The translations under genes and the position numbers were made by a program. A stretch of DNA of 64,000 nucleotides from Ampelomyces quisqualis. Its lineage: Eukaryota; Ascomycota; Dothideomycetes; Pleosporales; Phaeosphaeriaceae. The notes below the pieces were generated by a model, which was given only the letters and a program-made list of their open reading frames with translations, ran no database searches and had not been told where the DNA came from. This document shows, one piece after another, positions 19,673 through 30,773 of this stretch. The DNA lies in the NCBI GenBank assembly GCA_018398575.1, contig JAGTXZ010000019.1, positions 868,001 to 932,000 of the forward strand, in the 5' to 3' direction. Positions within the stretch are counted from its first letter, which is position 1, and each line of letters opens with the position of its first letter.

Positions 19673-22159
19673 CTAATCATCGTCGAAGCCCAGTCCGTCA
19701 ACGTTGCCAAGGAATTCCATGTTTCCGTCTCCAGCCATAAGAGCCTCGACATCAATGCCGCCACTTGTCAGGTATCGCGCGCTGACACCAGTATTAATCC
19801 TTTGACTCAGTAGACCCCTAAGCTCATGCCTTAAAGCTTGTTGCTCGCCTTTGGTCATCTCGCTGGCCTCTTTTTCCTTCTTTTTCCTGCCTGTTCCTCG
19901 ACCTTTCTTTCCTTTAGCCTCCTTCTCGAATTCCTCGCTGTCATAGTCGACGCCCAAGTCTTCAGCTGCTTGACGCATGACGTCGTTATTGCTGTGCTTC
20001 TTCTCTTTTGCGATGACTGTGTCAGCTAGCTTCTTGGAGATGGTGGCGCGAGGCTTGAGACGGGCTACGATGCGACGATCGATATCGAGGGTGCGAATGA
20101 AGTAGGCCGTCTTCTTCGACTTTGGCGCTTCATCGGCGCGAGAGTGGACCTTCGCGATAAGTCTTCGAACGCCCGCAACTTCTTCTGGTGCGCAAATCAA
20201 GATACTCGCGCCAGAGGCCTCCGCACGTGCAGTACGTCCAGAACGATGGACGTAGGTGTCTGCTGCGCGAGGCAAGTGGTAGTGGATGACTAGCTCTACC
20301 TGCGGAATGTCCAGTCCACGAGCTGCAACATCTGTGGCGACAAGGATGGAGCCTGGGCGCTCCTTGAATCGCTCAATCGACCGTAGTCGTGCTTTCTGCA
20401 CCATGCTGGAATGCAGTGGCACAGCTGGGAGTTGAAGATTTTGCAAAAACGGTGTGAGTCGTCGTACGGCGGAGATGGAGTTCGTGAAGATGAGCGCACG
20501 CTTCTTGGGGTGAAACATCAAAAGCGAGTAAAGGTACAGATCCTTTTCTGTGCCTGCGCACTCAATCAAACCCTCCTTGAGCTTGCTCGCCATCTGCGAC
20601 GAGGGGTTGGCATCAATAAACTTGGGCTTCTCCTCTCGGAACTTGAGCTTTTTGAGCAGATACTCCATGGATTGTTGATTGTTCATGAGATCGCCACTGC
20701 CTGCCTTGGCCTTGCCTGCGAGTTTCTGCTGGAGACCTTTTTGGAAAGTGGCTGAGAATACCAATGTCTGTCGTTCGACCACCGGAGCAGCGTCTATTTC
20801 TGTGCCCTCTTCTGCGGCTGGATCATCCTTATCAAGGATCTTGAGAATTTCTCCGAGCTCTCTATAGTTTCCCTGACTCAGCAAGCGATCGGCCTCATCG
20901 ACGACGAGGTATTTGATCTGCTTGAGCTTGTGTAGCAGACCTTGGCCACTACTGATGACCTCCCACAGGCGCCCTGGCGTACCCACAACGATGTCTGCCT
21001 TCTCCAGCTGACGCCGCTGCTTCTGTACGGCAAGACCACCTGTAACGGATGCGATGCTGGGGGCTACAAAGTCCCCCTTGGCGCACAGTCCAACCAAATG
21101 AGCCGTGATCTGATGCGCCAATTCGCGCGTAGGAGCTATGATCAAAGCCAGGGGTACCTTGTCCTTGGCATCCTTCGAGGTCTTCAGAGAGGCGATGAAG
21201 GACTCGACAATTGGGATTCCAAATGCGAGTGTTTTACCCGAACCAGTCGATGCTTTGCCAATGACATCTCGACCAGCCGTGATCTCAGGTATAGTCAGAG
21301 CTTGGATCGTGGTCGGTCTGGAGAACTTCAACTTGGCTAGCGAGTCTAAGATGTTGGTGGACAGCTCGAGCTCTTCCCAGGCGGAGACATCCACCTCGTC
21401 ATCCTCGTCGTCGGCGCGGTTTGCAAGGATGTCGAAAGCGCCTGGCCCAAACGTCTCTCCGTCGCTCACTCCCTCGCCTCCGGCCTCCTCGTCGTGCTGA
21501 TTTCCGTTCGTTTTGAGAGCGGCCTGCTTCGCCTTCTCTGCTGCCTTTTCTTTCTTTGACTTCTTCTTGCTGCTCTTATCTTCCACGCCCCCATCCGAAG
21601 TCGCATTGGTCGACGGGGTCGTGTCAACAGCGTGTTCGCCGTCTGGCGCAGTTTCGTCGTCGCTGAATCCTTTCCACGAGTCGGCGTCGGCGTCATCATC
21701 ATCATCTTCTTCTTCTTTTTCAGCCTCCTCTGTTGCGCCATCACCACCGAATGCGAGCTGCTCCAGACGTGCTGCCTCTGCCTCCTCGCGCTGCCATGCC
21801 CTCTCAACGTCCTGCTCAATCTGCTCATCCGTCTTGGTAGTCTCGAATGAAAGATTTCCCGTGACCGGGTCCTTCACCACCGACACGTCTTCAATCTCTT
21901 CCAGCCCATAGAAGCCCTCAAAGTCTTCCAGACGGTCTGGCATCGAGACTTGGTTCCATCCTAGGTCGTCGAGTCGGATCTTTCGCTTGGGAAGCGGCAC
22001 TTCGACGCGTGCTTTCTTCTCCACTTTCTGCCGCTTGTGGGCCTTGTGCGCCGCATTCGGGGTGTTGTGTGGGCGCTTCATGCCGGTCTTGATAGCCATC
22101 GCGCCTGTGTTTGCGCCGAGTGAAGGGCGTCGTATCGTGGGGGTACAATTTTCTGCCAT
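19673..22159 (-). CDS. MAK5: Mak5/DDX24-type DEAD-box RNA helicase
   Basis: Single exon, 828 aa from the ATG at 22159; a longer frame upstream starts with a non-ATG codon. The N-terminus has the Mak5 signature LDDLGWNQVSMPDRLEDFEG and long acidic and basic tracts. The helicase core runs from about residue 258. It has ASTGSGKT (303-310, Walker A), PTREL, TPGRL, DEAD (421-424), FSAT, VATDVAARGLD and HRSGRTAR, so all catalytic motifs are intact. Mak5 works in the nucleolus on 60S subunit maturation. The basic tail (about GKKGRGTGRKKKEKE) fits nucleolar RNA binding. It is divergent from TRM7 with a 334-bp shared promoter, so two RNA-maturation genes lie back to back. Confidence 0.93.
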   Translation of the reverse strand: MAENCTPTIRRPSLGANTGAMAIKTGMKRPHNTPNAAHKAHKRQKVEKKARVEVPLPKRKIRLDDLGWNQVSMPDRLEDFEGFYGLEEIEDVSVVKDPVTGNLSFETTKTDEQIEQDVERAWQREEAEAARLEQLAFGGDGATEEAEKEEEDDDDDADADSWKGFSDDETAPDGEHAVDTTPSTNATSDGGVEDKSSKKKSKKEKAAEKAKQAALKTNGNQHDEEAGGEGVSDGETFGPGAFDILANRADDEDDEVDVSAWEELELSTNILDSLAKLKFSRPTTIQALTIPEITAGRDVIGKASTGSGKTLAFGIPIVESFIASLKTSKDAKDKVPLALIIAPTRELAHQITAHLVGLCAKGDFVAPSIASVTGGLAVQKQRRQLEKADIVVGTPGRLWEVISSGQGLLHKLKQIKYLVVDEADRLLSQGNYRELGEILKILDKDDPAAEEGTEIDAAPVVERQTLVFSATFQKGLQQKLAGKAKAGSGDLMNNQQSMEYLLKKLKFREEKPKFIDANPSSQMASKLKEGLIECAGTEKDLYLYSLLMFHPKKRALIFTNSISAVRRLTPFLQNLQLPAVPLHSSMVQKARLRSIERFKERPGSILVATDVAARGLDIPQVELVIHYHLPRAADTYVHRSGRTARAEASGASILICAPEEVAGVRRLIAKVHSRADEAPKSKKTAYFIRTLDIDRRIVARLKPRATISKKLADTVIAKEKKHSNNDVMRQAAEDLGVDYDSEEFEKEAKGKKGRGTGRKKKEKEASEMTKGEQQALRHELRGLLSQRINTGVSARYLTSGGIDVEALMAGDGNMEFLGNVDGLGFDDD

Positions 22160-22493
22160 CTGAGACTTTTGGTCGGCATGTCGGCGTTTGCGGGGGTCCA
22201 CTTCTTCTCCGCTCGGCTATACTTGCCTCGATCGAACCTTCACACAAACCACGTGAAATACATTCACATCTGCGGGGCGAGTACACAGGTTAGGCCAAGA
22301 ACGAATTGGAATTTGGTGTCACGTTGATCAAATTGACTTGGTTGCCTTGTTGCAGCCGTTCTCTTTCGCGATACCCCATCTGAAGACCAAGGCTTTGGCC
22401 CACCGGCTCGGAGGCGATACCGATGCGGACGGAGACGACCACGAGAAAAGCGTGAGAGCAAGAACCCTCTGAATCGCGTCGAGGGCTGTCATT
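22160..22493. promoter_or_regulatory. Divergent promoter region MAK5 / TRM7
   Basis: 334 bp shared by two divergent genes of RNA maturation. No TATA box was noticed. This is a candidate for co-regulation, but no specific element could be assigned by eye. Confidence 0.4.
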
Positions 22494-23654
22494 ATGGGCA
22501 AGTCCTCCAAAGATAAGCGTGATGCGTACTACCGCCTCGCCAAAGAGGAAGGATGGCGTGCAAGATCCGCCTACAAGCTCCTGCAATTGGACGAGGAGTT
22601 CAATCTATTTGACGGTGTCACTCGAGTCGTGGATCTCTGCGCCGCGCCTGGGAGCTGGAGCCAAGTACTGTCTCGAGTCCTCATCAAGGGCGAAAAGTTC
22701 GGAAGAGCAGGATGGCAAGAAAAGCAGGCAGCTACACGCGACTACGTGCTCGGTCTAAGGAGCCAGAAGCCTGTCGAAGAAGCACTGGCAGATTTGAGCG
22801 TCAAAGAAGAGCGAAGAAAACCCCGGGAAGGCGTCAGGATCGTGGCCATCGATCTCCAGCCCATGAGTCCTCTCGAGGGCGTCACTACACTTCGCGCAGA
22901 CATTACACATCCATCAACCATACCGCTCATGCTCAAAGCCCTCGATCCAGATACATACGACCAGAAAGAATCCTCTGCCACGTCTCCTGTCGACCTCGTT
23001 ATCTCCGATGGCGCACCCGACGTCACTGGCCTTCACGACCTAGACATCTACGTGCAAAGTCAACTCCTCTGGGCCGCACTCAACCTGGCCCTCTGTGTGC
23101 TCAAACCCGGCGGAAAATTCGTCGCCAAGATCTTCCGAGGCAAAGATGTTGATCTGCTCTTCGCACAGCTGAAAATTGTGTTCGAACGCGTGCGTGTCGC
23201 CAAACCACGAAGCAGTCGAGCAAGTAGTATTGAAGCATTCGTCGTATGCGAAGGATTTAGTCCACCTCCCGGATTCACTGCAAGTCTCGATCAACCTCTA
23301 GGCCCAGGTACACAGATTCCAACACCTTCACCTCCCTCGATCCAAACCCCGTCGAAATCCAAAGTCACCCGCACAATCCGCGCCGACGGCTGCATCGAGC
23401 TCGACCTCGGCTCCTCCAGTGAAAGCGACACCTCCGAATCCGGAGAGAGCAGAAATCGCTGGATCGCTCCGTTCCTCGCGTGCGGGGATCTATCTGCATA
23501 TGATTCCGATGCGACTTACCATCTTCCCAGAGACCGCGTCAGTCTCGATCCCGTGCAACCCCCTACCGCGCCACCGTATCGGCGCGCACTGGAAATGCGC
23601 AAGTTAGCGGGCGGAGCATATGGCAAGACGAAGATGAATGGCGGGCAATCATAA
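22494..23654 (+). CDS. TRM7: Trm7/FTSJ1 tRNA 2'-O-ribose methyltransferase
   Basis: Intronless, 386 aa. It begins MGKSSKDKRDAYYRLAKEEG and shows the FtsJ/RrmJ fold. A catalytic Lys lies in RSAYKLLQLDE (about 28). The SAM-binding motif is VVDLCAAPGSWSQVL (about 43-57). A catalytic Asp lies in DLVISDGAPDVTG, a Lys in GKFVAKIFRG and a Glu in SSIEAFVVCEGF, so the K-D-K-E tetrad is complete. An insertion of about 50 residues after the SAM motif (GRAGWQEKQ and onwards) and a Ser/Pro-rich C-terminus lengthen it beyond yeast Trm7. In yeast the enzyme methylates positions 32 and 34 of tRNA anticodon loops with Trm732 or Trm734. Confidence 0.92.
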   Translation: MGKSSKDKRDAYYRLAKEEGWRARSAYKLLQLDEEFNLFDGVTRVVDLCAAPGSWSQVLSRVLIKGEKFGRAGWQEKQAATRDYVLGLRSQKPVEEALADLSVKEERRKPREGVRIVAIDLQPMSPLEGVTTLRADITHPSTIPLMLKALDPDTYDQKESSATSPVDLVISDGAPDVTGLHDLDIYVQSQLLWAALNLALCVLKPGGKFVAKIFRGKDVDLLFAQLKIVFERVRVAKPRSSRASSIEAFVVCEGFSPPPGFTASLDQPLGPGTQIPTPSPPSIQTPSKSKVTRTIRADGCIELDLGSSSESDTSESGESRNRWIAPFLACGDLSAYDSDATYHLPRDRVSLDPVQPPTAPPYRRALEMRKLAGGAYGKTKMNGGQS

Positions 23655-23921
23655 TGTGTAGAATAGGTATTGTAAGAAGGAAGTGAAGAGGAGTTGGTAT
23701 TGTCTTTTGACTTCTTTTCAGTCCTAAGCAGTTCTTCCAATTGGGCTCAATAGAATAATAGCATCCCATCATATCGCCGAGCGTATAAACCACCTCATCA
23801 CCCCTCAGTCTTCTATTCCTCCAGCTGCAATATACCATTTCTTGTTGTATCGGATACTTGCCTCGCCATCTTCACACAAACCATCTCGCACAACACACCA
23901 CACCACACCTCCTTGGCCACC

Positions 23922-24558
23922 ATGTCGACCTTTGAAACCCTCCACGCCCCCTCAGCACCCTTCTCCCCGCCCTTCCTCACCATCACATACACGCCAGCCG
24001 GGCTAGCATATACCTTCTCGCCACGCATCGCCCGCAACCTCGCCGTCCTCACACCACTCCTCCGGGCCCTCCTCCTCACACTCCCCAGCACAACCTACCA
24101 TCTCCACCACCACATGATGACCCGTCTCTAGCTCTCGTCCTCCCCGGCCCAGCACCTCTCCCAACACTCTCGCCGCGTCATCGCGATCCCGCAACACACG
24201 CTGGCCGCGCTCTCGCTCGACCAACAACGCCGTAACGAGGCTCGCGACCCCGACCAAGCTAGACGAAGACATGGCGGCGTTGGACAAGGGTTATCCTTGC
24301 GCTTGGTCGCGGCGCAGCGCTTCATGCTGGTGTGCTGCGTGCGCTGGGATATAATCTCGAAACAGGCGCGGGTGCTGTTGGGTGCGGGCGTTGATTTGGG
24401 CTGTGGATGGGCTGGACAGTGAGGCTGGAGACGACGACGACGACGAAGACGACGAAGATGTTGACGAGCTCATTGATGTGGCGGCTAGTGATGAGTTGGT
24501 GTGTGATTGGATGGATGCGTGTGCGGATCCAGACGAGTGCTATAAGTGCTGGATGTGA
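23922..24558 (+). pseudogene. Gene-like stretch broken by frame changes
   Basis: A pyrimidine-rich leader and a good context (ccaccATGtcg) precede an open frame starting MSTFETLHAPSAPFSPPFLT, which stops at a TAG at 24129-24131. A neighbouring frame reads DDPSLALVLPGPAPLPTLSPR over about 24116-24180. The first frame then resumes with RRVIAIPQHTLAALSLDQQR and later LRLVAAQRFMLVCCVRW. A third frame ends in an acidic C-terminus (SEAGDDDDDEDDED, then DECYKCWM and stop at about 24556-24558). The pieces join sensibly only if one or two bases changed near 24115 and 24180 and an intron or another shift lies near 24400. It may be a decayed gene, a sequence error or a gene with introns I failed to place. 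No family was recognised. Confidence 0.35.
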
Positions 24559-24934
24559 AGGTTGTGGGATTGGATGGAGGATTGGACACTTCTGGCGTGT
24601 ACATGTCGTTGGCGTTTGTACTTGGTGTGGAGGTTTCAACGCTCCTGATGTATATTTTAGATTGTGGTTTGTTTTGATTTGCAAGGTGTGGAAACTACAG
24701 ACTACCTCATGGTTGTGTATAAATAGCATTGTGATATTTGGTACGTTCTGGGGCTGAAGCATAACTTTTCATTCATGACATCTAACTTTTTGTGACGTCG
24801 GCAAGAATTTAATGAATGTTCCAAAATGCTCTTGAGAACATTCTCCCTCACCCACATATTCGTGTACAAAGAAGCCCAAAGTACAGAAACTCCTCGCTAA
24901 ATCATCACGATTGTGCGTCCAGTCGCGGCATAAT
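24559..24934. other. Intergenic, 3' of SCP160
   Basis: AT-richer spacer holding the probable 3' UTRs of the broken gene (+) and the vigilin gene (-). Nothing else was recognised. Confidence 0.35.
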
Positions 24935-27900
24935 CTACTTGCGACCACCGTTACCGCCCTTCGAAACAATGTCGAGGATCAACTGGCGTGCCTGCTCGCA
25001 GCCTTCCTTGCTGCCAACAATCTCGATGGCCTCGTCCTTGGCCTGGTCGCGAGGAACTTGGATCTTGGTGCCGGTTTTCTTGCGAAGATCGTTGATCGTG
25101 CTACCACCGGAGCCGACGACAAGCCTATAAAATGTTAGCAATGGACATGGGTCAGAACATGATTTGGGTCTTACCTGTAGCTTCGTGGATCCGGCAGGAT
25201 GAGGTAGCCGGTAGACGAAGGCTTAGAAGCGGCTTCGATGGCGGCCTCAAGCTTCTTGCGTGCTTGGGGAAGGTTTTCAACAGGACCACGGATGACCCAT
25301 GGAATGGTAGCAGAGGTATCAGCACCGTCCTCTGGGGCGTTGTGGTCAACAATCTCCCAAGAGTGCTCGTCAGCTCCACCAGTGGCATCATCGGTGATCA
25401 GGGGCAGAGCACCGTTAGCGCCCTTGCGTGACCTCCCAGCTTCAGCGGCAGCGGGCCTAGGAGGAGGCTGCTCGCCAGCGTGATCGACGGTGATCTTATG
25501 CTGGTTGCGGAGTTGGCGGAAGAACTGACCATTGTCGGAGACGACGTGGTGGAGATGACGAGGAACCTGGATCGTCTCACCCTCCTGACCCTTTACAAGC
25601 TCAAGAATGTGCTCCTTGGCCTTGACGACCTGCTCAGGCTCACCAGTAATCTTGACCTGGCTGCGGGCAGCGCCAGTAGCGGTCTGCTTGGGGATGTCAA
25701 GCTGGATGTTGAGCTGCGCTTCGAGCGAACGACGAGTCTCGCCACCACGGCCAATGAGAAGGCGGTGCTTGTCGGGTGACACCTCGATGATCTCGGTCGT
25801 CTGGTTCTCAAGCGATGACACTTGGGCCTTGAGAGAAGCGATGATCTTATCAACAATACTCTTAGGGCCTTCGACGCGAATAGCCGACTCGTCAGACTCT
25901 GGACGCGGGAAGCGAACCATGCGTGCCAGGTCACGGGCATTGTCAGGGCCGCCAGCTGCGGTGACAATGGAGCGGATGTTTGATCCACTGCCGCCAATCA
26001 GGTTCCTATGGTGCTTCCTATCGACCTCAAGGGTCTCGACACAGGTGTCATCGAAGACCTTGGCGCGTTGTTGCAGAATCTTCCTAGCCTCCTCGACCTG
26101 CTTCTTGGTACCCTTTAGTCTGATCTCAGCGCGGCCGGAGGGATCAGAGCCTTCGCGAGCACCGGGAACATCGATTTGGCAACCAGTCTCGAGACGGAGC
26201 TGTTCCATCTCACGACCACCAGAGCCGATGAGCTGAGGGATCTGGCTCTGTGCGACAGAGACGGTGTCGCTGTTCGAATTATCCGTTATATATTGGAGAA
26301 GGTTGAGAACCTCATCGCGGGCCTCGTCGGCGCCCTTCCTGGGACCGCGGATTACAACCTCGTCTTGGTTTTGGCCGCGTGCATTGCGCTGCGAGGTTGC
26401 GTCGGCATCCTCATCGTTGTTTGCACGGCGGGGGAAATTGATGCGCACACCGTAGCGGGTCTGGAGGCGCTCGACTTGCTTGCCTCCAGCACCAATCAAG
26501 TCTCGATGGTACTGTGGCTTGACCTTGAGTGTGTGGGTAGCCTCATCTTCGAGCTTCTTCGCCATGTCAAGAATATCCTTCTTGCATTGCTGGGCCTTTG
26601 CTGAAGGACCCTTCAGCTCGACTTTGCCATCGTTGATCTGAACGTCGACATCGTACTTCTGGCGCAAGCGCTGGATGTTCTCGCCACCCTTGCCAACCAA
26701 GTGGCTAGCATACTTTTGCGGGTAGTCGAAAGTGGTAACGTGATTGCGCTCAAGCTCGTCCTTCTCAGCCTGCTCGATGAACGCGAGGATCTTGGCGTTG
26801 AGCTCGTCGACAGAATTGGCAGGTCCGCGAATAGCAAAGCTGTTGTTCGAGCGGCTGTGAGCCTCAGGGCGGCGCTGACCAAACAGCGCTTGTACTGGGA
26901 CCTCATGGGTCGCAAGACTAGCCTGCTCATCGTTGATGTATTGCTCAATCTTGCGGTGGAACTTGGGGTTGGACTCAAGACCTCGAGACTCGATCTTAGG
27001 CTGGTTGCTGGTTAGACCATAGATGGACTGCTGTGCCTTCTGCAGGGCCTGTTGGTAGGCCTTCACATCAGCTGACGTAGGTGCGCCGCGGGGAATGGCG
27101 TAGTCGTCGTACGAAGCATCACCCTCGTAGACAAGGATCAGCCGAGGCGAGTTGTCAATCTCGTTGGGGAAGACGATGTGAACGCCAGTGTCCTGTCGGA
27201 GCTTCGATGCGTTGCGCTGTTGCAGAAATTGGTGGTAGAACGGGTCGACGTCGACCGTCGCAAACCTGCTAGGAGGGTGACTGGCAAAGACACCCATAAT
27301 ATCACCACGAGCCTTCATGCTGTTCTTGCCGTTGCGAGCGTAAATTTCCCAACCAGTCGGGCCATCACGATCGGTAGGAGCAACGATGCTGGCTTCGTGC
27401 AAGCGTTCAAGCTCGGCCAACGCCTGGCGCTGACGCAGGTATTGGGTCAGGTTGTGTGCGTGTGCTTGGGCGTTTGCTCCCTTGTGCTCGCGAGCGGCAT
27501 CAGCAGTAGCCATAGTCATGCTGGCAGCAAGGTCTTCAAGCTTGTTGATACCCTGCTCGATCTTGTTAGGAGGACCGACGATGTAGACAGTCTCGCTGTC
27601 ATCGGAGCTGGGCGGAAGGACAATGCTGCAGCCCGTCTCCTCCAAGAAGTCGTGCAGCGAACCTCCACGGTCGCCAACGATGAACTGATGTCGGCCACGT
27701 TCGATGGACCTCTGCTCCAGAGCAAGCTGTTGTCTCAGGGTTTGCGCGCGGCGCTCGAGCTCCGCCTGGAGCTGCTGAGCTTGGACTCGGTCACCAGAAA
27801 TCTGGATGGGGAAGTTTGTCTGTGGCGCGAAAGCAATCGGCTGGCCGCGTGTGACCTGGGGCGGTGCCTGGGAGCGCCATGTGTGGTAGTGAGGAATCTG

Positions 27901-28939
27901 CACGTTGACATCGCGGCCTTGAGCGAGCTTGTCAATGTGCACGTTGTTCGGACCGGCCAAAAAGGGGTAGAATTCGGCGGGGATGTCCTTGAGGCGCAGG
28001 TTGACGGTCGAGGTACGCTCATTGACAATGGCGTCGATTTCGCGACGGGCCATCTCAGCAGTCAGCGCATTGCCCTCGATGTGAACATTGACAACGGTAT
28101 CGTCGTCCTCGCCAGCCTCGGCCTTGGGAACTTGGATGCGGGCGCCGGTGCGCTTGCTGATGTCCTGAATCTTGGATCCTTGACGGCCGATGATGTGCGC
28201 GCGGACGGAGGCTGGGATGGGGACGTCGACAGATTGCTGTTGTGGTCAGCGTGCGATGGCACAGCATAGGTGATTTACCAACCTTTGAGCCAACCTCGTT
28301 GGCAATTTCCTTGAGGGTCTGCCTCACAGCGTCGACGGGGCCGGTGGACTCGAAGATGACGGTTCCGCCGGGGCCCGACTTGAACTCGAGCTTGGCCTTG
28401 GAGCGCCTGTTGATGTCGCGGATGATGTCGTTGACGGGCTTCTTGAGCTGCTGGCGGGGAGTGAGCTGGTTGGGCGAGAAGGAGATGCGCTCCGTGTGCT
28501 TGCCAGGGATGTTCATCGAGGGGAGGGCTGGGCCGCGGCCGACGGGCATGGACGCTGGGGTGGAAGCGCGAGACGTGCCATTGCTGGCGGCCTCGCCGTT
28601 GACGCCGTTGGCGCTGACGGCAGCAGGCTTCTTGCCCCAAGTCGGCGCGACGGGAGCCTGCGCACGGGGCTTGACGGGGCCGAGAGCTGGGAAGGCTTCC
28701 TCGGACGACGTGTTCAGGGCCGGCTTGGTGGGAGCAGGTGCATCGGCAGCCTTCAGCTTGCCGGCGGCCTTTTCGCTCAAGGGCGCATCGGCAGCAGACT
28801 TGGCCGCCGGCGGCGGGTGGGCAAGGTCCTCCTCGTCAGGGACGTCTTCGACAGTGACGTTGAGGTCGTGATCCTGCATCAGCTTCTGGGCAGGGGTGAG
28901 ACCCTCGGCACCAGAGCTGGCAGCTGCTTCGGATGCCAT
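24935..28939 (-). CDS. SCP160: Vigilin/Scp160 multi-KH RNA-binding protein
   Basis: Exons 28939-28283, 28236-25175 and 25124-24935 give about 1302 aa. The introns are 46 nt (GTTGGT donor, slightly unusual) and 50 nt (GTAAGA..GCTAAC). An N-terminal Ala/Pro-rich segment includes SEEAFPALG. It is followed by a long array of KH domains, recognisable by their GxxG loops: IGRQGSKI, VGDRGGSL, VGKGGENI, IGAGGKQV, IGSGGREM, IGGSGSNI, IGRGGETR and VGSGGSTI. Other copies have lost the loop (LAGPNNVHIDKL, VSDNGQFF). Vigilins bind mRNAs on polysomes and the ER and affect translation and ploidy control. The last KH domain is split by intron 2, which lies just before its GSGG loop. Length and order match Scp160. 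Confidence 0.93.
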
Positions 28940-29600
28940 TTTCAGTGTAGACCGTTTCGAGTTGACCAAAGGGTGTTGCGTAGACGGTGGGAGGAGCGAG
29001 TCAACGTTGCGAAGCCACTTTGACGTCCGGCAGGAGAAGAACTAGCAGCAGCTTGTCCGGGGCGGAGGTGAAGGATAAGGAGCAATTGCTTGTTGGAAGA
29101 ACTGCGAACTGGTCAGAAGCTTGCACGGGGGTCGGAGGTGAGAGCTGCTCGGTCTCCTCGAGACGCCAGCCGTCCAGAATGTCCTCGAAGTTACCCGTGC
29201 TTCGAGTGGGGCCGCTAGTGAATGAGGGTTAGCGCCCGAGCCGGTGGTTGAGCTAGCCCGACACCCCGAGTACCCGGCCACCCGGCCACCCGTCCAAGAT
29301 CTTCACCATAACGGCAGAGCAAGTCCCGTGTTCGCTACATGTTGAAAGAACAAGAAGCTGTGTCATGTAATCCCAAGAGCCCATACTCCGGAACAATTCT
29401 ATACATATCAATCCAACAACTACTTGTTCCAAAACTCGATCCAACAAACCCACAACAACATCAACAAGAATAAGAATCAACCCCCAAACCTATTCCCATC
29501 CTCTAACAGCGAATCCCCCTCCCCCAAAAAACCAAAAACAAAGCCGCCTTGTCGATAGGAAAAATCCTGGCCAGGCGGTCGTGTACCGAGTTAAACCCCC
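28940..29600. promoter_or_regulatory. Vigilin upstream region and 3' side of the small secreted gene
   Basis: Both neighbours are on -. Bases near 28940-29250 are the likely vigilin promoter and leader. From about 29480 the + strand becomes C-rich (runs of 6-7 C at about 29597-29617), running into the next gene. No TATA box was seen. Confidence 0.35.
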
Positions 29601-30137
29601 CTACGTCCCCCCCCTCCTATACCCCATAAACCCCAACACACCATACCTACTCGCCCCCAACCCGCCGACCTCAACCCTCGCATCCAACATACACACCAAG
29701 CCCTCCCCACTCATCCCCTCCCTCCCAACCTTATCCCCCCCCGTCCCATCCACAACACAATACGCGCCCCCCAACCCCCCCGCCCCATCCGTATCCAGAA
29801 ACCTACCAAACTGCTCCCGGCACAGCTCCGCCGAGACCTCAAGGCTCTCAATCACAGGCGATGTGCCGCTCGCACCGACTTTGAAAACCCATTGCGAGGT
29901 GGATGTGTCGGCGTTGCGGAGGTGGTAGGTAGCTGTGAGCGGGGAGGAAGGGTCGAGGAGGGTGGGGCGGGGGATGTAGCGGGTGCAAAAGTCTTGGTAT
30001 GCGGTGAGGAATTCTGATTCGAGGGGGTAGTTTGTGCCGGGGCAGGAGGAGGGGAGGAGGGGGGAGCGGGGGGAGTGGGGGGCGGAGAGGGCGAGGGCGG
30101 GGAGGAGAGTGAGGAGGGTTGATGGGGTGAAGAGCAT
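29601..30137 (-). CDS. Small secreted cysteine-containing protein
   Basis: Single exon of 178 aa. The signal peptide is clear (MLFTPSTLLTLLPALALSAP, cleavage near 18-20). The mature part has five Cys (SSCPG, DFCTR, ELCRE, AYCVV, LVCML), no membrane segment and a Gly-rich C-terminal half. The pattern is that of a small extracellular protein, and a role as effector or surface protein is possible. I recognise no family. The DNA is unusual: the coding strand is C-rich and the template (+) strand is G-rich, especially over the signal peptide. It lies between SCP160 and HSE1, with both neighbours on the same strand. Confidence 0.7.
   Translation of the reverse strand: MLFTPSTLLTLLPALALSAPHSPRSPLLPSSCPGTNYPLESEFLTAYQDFCTRYIPRPTLLDPSSPLTATYHLRNADTSTSQWVFKVGASGTSPVIESLEVSAELCREQFGRFLDTDGAGGLGGAYCVVDGTGGDKVGREGMSGEGLVCMLDARVEVGGLGASRYGVLGFMGYRRGGT
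30046..30118 (+). other. Dense G-run tract (G-quadruplex candidate)
   Basis: The + strand carries at least ten runs of three or more G within about 70 bases (for example gaggggggagcggggggagt). This far exceeds the four runs needed for a G-quadruplex. It lies in the template strand of the small secreted gene, over the signal-peptide and early mature codons. Confidence 0.75.
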
Positions 30138-30773
30138 TGTTTTTTATTCTTCTTGATGATGTGGTGTGGTGGGGTGAGGCGTCAAGTCAAGTATCATGTA
30201 TCGCGTGTGTGGGACTTGTGTAGAGGAAATGGAAAGATATATCATGTCCTTCGTGTTTGGACTTCAGTCACAAAGAGTGCTATTTTTGTGTTGGAATATG
30301 TGGAGCCCGATACAAAGGCAGAGTTGTCGTAGCAACAAAGCGCCACACATTTATTCATTCTTCGATTCGATTCTGTTGTTTAAGAAACATATGGACAAAG
30401 CACGCTTGAACTGCCTACTATCAGAGCTGCATCCTTTGTCATGTGCCACGGGCTAAGCTTGAGCTGGAACAAGGCATCGTCCACTAGCCGAGGACTGTGC
30501 ATCGAAATTGAGCTTAGTAAAAGAACTTTAAGGTATATCGATTCACGAATGGATGTGTAGTTGGTTCGAGGATTTAGATATATATTGATATGAGATCGTG
30601 GGAAACAACAAAAGTGCTTGATGGATCCGTATTCGGACAGTCCTGTCCACTAACGCCCATCGAACAAGAACACATCACGAATTGTAGAGACAAGTTTCAA
30701 CCAAAATCTCTTCTGCCAATTATGTACATATAAGCCTTCGGCGACTTCAAACTAACCTCAACCAAGGCCGATT
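30138..30773. other. Intergenic between the secreted gene and HSE1
   Basis: 636 bp, AT-richer than its flanks. It contains the promoter of the secreted gene (-) and the 3' UTR of HSE1 (-). The frame at 30196-30456 (+) has no supporting feature. Confidence 0.35.

Noticed and set aside
28055..28282. Readthrough of vigilin exon 1 into its first intron
   Set aside because: It loses the first KH GxxG loop. The GTTGGT-CAG splice restores QSVDVPIPASVRAHIIGRQG in phase.
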